Positions 5,796 through 7,852 of a DNA stretch of 7,852 nucleotides are shown piece by piece. Source of the DNA: Actinomycetes bacterium (GTDB lineage Bacteria; Actinomycetota; Actinomycetes; Actinomycetales; Microbacteriaceae). Numbering within the stretch: the first letter of the stretch is position 1; each line of letters begins with the position of its first letter. The position numbers and the translations under genes are program-made. The notes beneath the pieces were generated by a model, which saw only the letters and a list, made by a program, of their open reading frames with translations, had not been told where the DNA came from and did no database searches. The stretch is from NCBI GenBank assembly GCA_030425055.1, contig JAUHVN010000124.1, positions 1-7,852 on the forward strand, given 5' to 3'.

Positions 5796-5834
5796 GCCAC
5801 TCCCGTGACGCTGGCAGTCTGCCGCGGGCGTGGC
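5796..5834 (+). terminator. Hairpin just after dxr, probable terminator
   Basis: GCCACTCCCG (5796-5805) pairs with CGGGCGTGGC (5825-5834), nine of ten pairs. An inner GGCA/TGCC stem closes on a 3-nt loop (5813-5823). It begins 30 nt after the dxr stop. There is no T-tract, as is common in very GC-rich actinobacteria. Its left half (TCCCGTGACGCTGGCA, 5801-5816) is also a 15-of-16 direct repeat of 5955-5970, so it is related to the two palindromic elements that follow. Confidence 0.5.
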
Positions 5835-5923
5835 ATGCCGCACCGGTGACGCATGCCCCGGCGTCGGCCTTCGGCCGGCGCCCCCGCCAGTCCCGATGCC
5901 AGCGTCTCCGGCACGGCATCCCC
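5833..5923. repeat. Palindromic repeat element, copy A
   Basis: A ~90-bp element with imperfect complementary ends (about 5833-5852 against 5902-5921, near 18 of 21 matching). It has a central hairpin, GGCGTCGGCC / GGCCGGCGCC over loop TTC (5860-5882). Segment 5846-5906 is an inverted copy of 5961-6017 in copy B: GTCCCGATGCCAGCGTC (5890-5906) is the exact reverse complement of 5961-5977, and the 13-bp GTGACGCATGCCC (5846-5858) is the exact reverse complement of 6005-6017. No coding capacity is credible. Confidence 0.7.
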
Positions 5924-5942
5924 GACCCTCCGATGAGGGGAA

Positions 5943-6033
5943 GCGGGGTGTCCCTCCCGCGACGCTGGCATCGGGACCGGCGAGAGGCGACCGAAGGGAG
6001 CCTCGGGCATGCGTCACGGGAGGGACACCCCGC
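5943..6033. repeat. Palindromic repeat element, copy B, with 17-bp perfect terminal inverted repeats
   Basis: GCGGGGTGTCCCTCCCG (5943-5959) is the exact reverse complement of 6017-6033. After one mismatch the pairing continues for 5 more bp (5961-5965 with 6011-6015), giving 22 of 23 pairs. A smaller inner stem GAGGC/GCCTC lies at 5984-6004. The whole element folds as one long hairpin, ends 7 bp before the Mur ligase stop codon and probably terminates that transcript. It resembles a REP/MITE-type non-autonomous intergenic element; whether it is mobile is not known. Confidence 0.7.
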
Positions 6034-6040
6034 GAGCCGG

Positions 6041-7690
6041 TCACGTCCAGGCGGTGGTGGGGTCCGAGAGCGGGGTCTCGTCGTCGGGATAGGGCACCGG
6101 CCACGAGGGCTCGGGCACGGGCCAGCCGGCGTCACGCAGGGCGCGGCGGGCGAGCTCGCGCGCCGAGTAGGGGATGCGCTGGCCGCGGATGTCGCGGTAG
6201 TCCTGGTGGCCGGGACCCGCCCAGAGGATCGCGTCGCCGTCGCCGACCATCGAGACCGCCTCGAGGATCGCGCGCTCGGGCGGTGAGAACTCGTGGATGT
6301 CGCCGTCGGGGCGAGCCGCGCGCGCACCCGCGAGCAGAGTGTCGCGGATCTGCTCGGGGTTCTCCTTGCGGGGGTGGTGGTCGGTGATGATGAGGATGTC
6401 GCTGCCCTCGACCGCGGTGCGACCCATGTCGAGCCGCTTGGTGGCGTCGCGGTCGCCGTCGGCGCCGACGAGCATCAGCACGGTGCCGGGCGTGACGCGC
6501 CGAACGGCGGCGAGGGTCTTCTCGAAGGCATCCGGCGTATGACCGAAGTCCACGTAGACGGCGGGCCCGCGATCGCCGGAGACCAGCTGCGTGCGACCGG
6601 GCAGGTGGGCGTCGATGCGTCCGCCGTCGAGAGCGCCGGTGATGCGCTCCCAGGCGTATCCGGCCTCGAGGATCATGACGATGGCCAGGCCGGCGTTCGC
6701 CGCCATGTGCGGCCCGATCACCGGTACCACGGTGGTCAGCGACCGGCCGTCGGCCGCCGACAGGGTGAACTCGGTGCCCGAGGGGCGCTCGTCGAGGATC
6801 GTCACCGTCCAGTCGGCGGCGACGGCGGGGTCGACCGCGATCGCGGGGGTGGCGATCGTGACGAACGGCACCTCGCAGCGTTCGGCGACCTCGGCGCCGG
6901 GCTCCGAGTCGAGGCAGATGACCGCACGGCGTGAGCGGTCCGGCCGGAAGAACGGGATCTTCGCCTCGAAGTACTCGCGCATGTCGGCGTAGTCGTCGAG
7001 ATGGTCGTGGGTGAGGTTGGTGAACCCGGCGACGTCGAAGACGATGCCATCGACGCGCTGGCGGCTGATGGCCTGCGCGCTCACCTCGACCGCGACCGCT
7101 TCGACCCCGCGCTCGCGCATGAGCGCGAACAGCGCGTGCATCTCGTAGGCCTCGGGGGTGGTGAGACGCGACACGACGACCTGGCCGGCGATGTGCCGCT
7201 CGGCCGTCGACGACAGTCCGGTCGTGACGCCCATCTGCGACAGGATGCCCTCGAGCAGGTGCGACACGCTCGTCTTGCCGTTTGTGCCGGTGGTTCCCAG
7301 CAGCAGCGGCAGGTCGTCGTCGCGCCCGGTGCCGTACACCCAGGCCGACAGGTCGCCGATGATCCCCCGAGGGTAGTCGACGACCACGACAGGCAGGCCG
7401 CTCGCCGCGGCGACATCCGCGCCTTCGAGGTCGGTCACGACCGCGACCGCGCCCAACTCTGCCGCCTTCCGGGCGAACTCGGCGCCGTGGCGCAGTGCGC
7501 CGCGTGCCGCGACGAACACGTCGCCGGCGCGCAGATCCGCGGTGGCGAGGGTGACCCCGGTGAGCTCGACGCCGGTCGCGTCGCCCCGCAGTTCGCCGCC
7601 GAAGCGACCGACGAGGTCCTCGAGCCGTCGTCGGGGCGGGGTCTGGGGGCGCAGAACCGGGGGGAGGTTCGCGGATGGATCGCTCAGCAT
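6041..7690 (-). CDS. murE: MurE-type Mur ligase (UDP-MurNAc-tripeptide synthetase family) with altered substrate motifs
   Basis: A 549-residue cytosolic ATP-dependent Mur ligase. MurE adds the third amino acid of the peptidoglycan stem peptide to UDP-MurNAc-L-Ala-D-Glu. The N-terminal substrate domain (~20-125) contains LTGVTLATADLRAGDVFVA. The central ATPase domain has P-loop GTTGTNGKT (132-140), LTTPEA (176-181), VEVSAQAI (201-208), FTNLTHDHLDDY (223-234) and candidate carbamylated lysine K244. The C-terminal domain has LPGRTQLV (363-370), FGHTPDAFEKTL (382-393), GADGDRDATKRLDMG (409-423), DHHPRKENP (437-445) and AGPGHQDY (491-498). Catalytic residues are kept, but DAP-type MurE motifs differ: DNPR is HHPR, GHE is GHQ, SSH is SAQ, DSR is ATA. 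This fits a non-DAP third residue, as in Microbacteriaceae, or a paralogue. No murF or other division-cluster gene is beside it. The start at 7690 is set by homology; an upstream extension would run into a terminator. Confidence 0.85.
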   Translation of the reverse strand: MLSDPSANLPPVLRPQTPPRRRLEDLVGRFGGELRGDATGVELTGVTLATADLRAGDVFVAARGALRHGAEFARKAAELGAVAVVTDLEGADVAAASGLPVVVVDYPRGIIGDLSAWVYGTGRDDDLPLLLGTTGTNGKTSVSHLLEGILSQMGVTTGLSSTAERHIAGQVVVSRLTTPEAYEMHALFALMRERGVEAVAVEVSAQAISRQRVDGIVFDVAGFTNLTHDHLDDYADMREYFEAKIPFFRPDRSRRAVICLDSEPGAEVAERCEVPFVTIATPAIAVDPAVAADWTVTILDERPSGTEFTLSAADGRSLTTVVPVIGPHMAANAGLAIVMILEAGYAWERITGALDGGRIDAHLPGRTQLVSGDRGPAVYVDFGHTPDAFEKTLAAVRRVTPGTVLMLVGADGDRDATKRLDMGRTAVEGSDILIITDHHPRKENPEQIRDTLLAGARAARPDGDIHEFSPPERAILEAVSMVGDGDAILWAGPGHQDYRDIRGQRIPYSARELARRALRDAGWPVPEPSWPVPYPDDETPLSDPTTAWT

Positions 7691-7717
7691 GGCGTTCCAT
7701 CTTCTCACCCGGACAGC

Positions 7718-7759
7718 GGATCGCCGTCGTCCCGGGGCCCGGTGGGACGACGGCGATCC
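7718..7759 (-). terminator. Strong 16-bp perfect hairpin, terminator of the right-edge gene
   Basis: GGATCGCCGTCGTCCC (7718-7733) is the exact reverse complement of 7744-7759; the 10-nt loop contains GGGCCC. On the minus strand it begins 29 nt after the stop codon of the partial gene at 7789. There is no T-tract. It lies 27 bp before the Mur ligase start, so it separates the two transcription units and leaves very little room for a Mur ligase promoter. Confidence 0.75.
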
Positions 7760-7788
7760 TCCGGCGCTCCCCACGGCGCCGGATCGGG

Positions 7789-7852
7789 TCAGCTCCTGCG
7801 GGTGCGCCAGAGCGCGACGCCGAGCGCCGCGAGGCCGGCGACCAGGCCTCCC
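7789..7852 (-). CDS. C-terminal membrane anchor of an unidentified surface or membrane protein (fragment)
   Basis: Only the last 20 codons are visible, ending in a TGA at 7791-7789. They read GGLVAGLAALGVALW followed by RTRRS: one hydrophobic segment and a short arginine-rich cytoplasmic tail. This is the layout of a C-terminal stop-transfer anchor, such as the tail of an LPxTG sortase substrate or of a secreted protein kept on the membrane. The LPxTG signal would lie outside the window, so the family cannot be named. The frame is supported by third-position G/C bias and by the strong terminator just after the stop. Confidence 0.5.
   Translation of the reverse strand, partial: GGLVAGLAALGVALWRTRRS

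Noticed and set aside
5796..6033. Repeat cluster as a CRISPR array
   Set aside because: The repeats are inverted rather than direct, few, and unequal in spacing, and there are no uniform spacers or cas genes.
5714..6286. Plus-strand open frame (190 codons) spanning the repeat cluster
   Set aside because: It overlaps the ends of dxr and the Mur ligase. Its peptide merely translates the palindromic repeats, and no start signal is seen.
7691..7774. 28-residue N-terminal extension of the Mur ligase to an ATG at 7774
   Set aside because: It would translate the perfect 16-bp terminator hairpin, is Arg/Ser-rich and does not resemble MurE N-termini. MLSDPSANLPPVLRP at 7690 does.

Overview
The window reads as ordinary, very GC-rich actinobacterial chromosome, most likely from Microbacteriaceae (Microbacterium or a close relative). 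This rests on strong G/C bias at third codon positions, GTG starts, promoter -10 hexamers lying 6-7 nt before start codons with no Shine-Dalgarno sequence, and the sequence style of the Mur ligase and Dxr. The genus is an inference. There is no phage, transposase, CRISPR array, rRNA or tRNA.

Layout. Positions 1-2275 (minus strand) hold a head-to-tail set: an asparaginase of the Asparaginase_II family, then alanine dehydrogenase (ald), then the first 24 codons of a FAD-dependent oxidoreductase that runs off the left edge. A 52-bp divergent promoter region separates the asparaginase from a plus-strand OsmC-family gene (2328-2801). That gene converges, with a 17-bp gap, on a minus-strand PlsC-type acyltransferase (2819-3562). 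A 113-bp divergent spacer leads to a secreted FKBP-type prolyl isomerase lipoprotein (3676-4632) and then dxr (4674-5765), both on the plus strand. Dxr converges on a minus-strand MurE-type Mur ligase (6041-7690). Upstream of the ligase are a strong 16-bp-stem terminator and the last 20 codons of a membrane-anchored protein that runs off the right edge.

How the genes relate. Asparaginase and Ald are both ammonia-linked amino-acid enzymes and are probably co-transcribed. PlsC (phospholipid), Dxr (MEP isoprenoid pathway, which also feeds the undecaprenyl carrier) and the Mur ligase (peptidoglycan) all belong to envelope biogenesis, but they lie in separate transcription units and look like neighbours by chance rather than one system.

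Most interesting non-coding signals: (1) a 275-bp convergent spacer (5766-6040) almost entirely built of three successive hairpins, two of them inverted copies of one ~90-bp palindromic element; (2) a 12-of-13-bp inverted repeat that brackets the dxr -10 hexamer and contains its start codon; (3) four genes with the same apparent leaderless-promoter geometry; (4) a four-arm, attenuator-like repeat between the asparaginase gene and ald. No convincing new multi-gene system is present.
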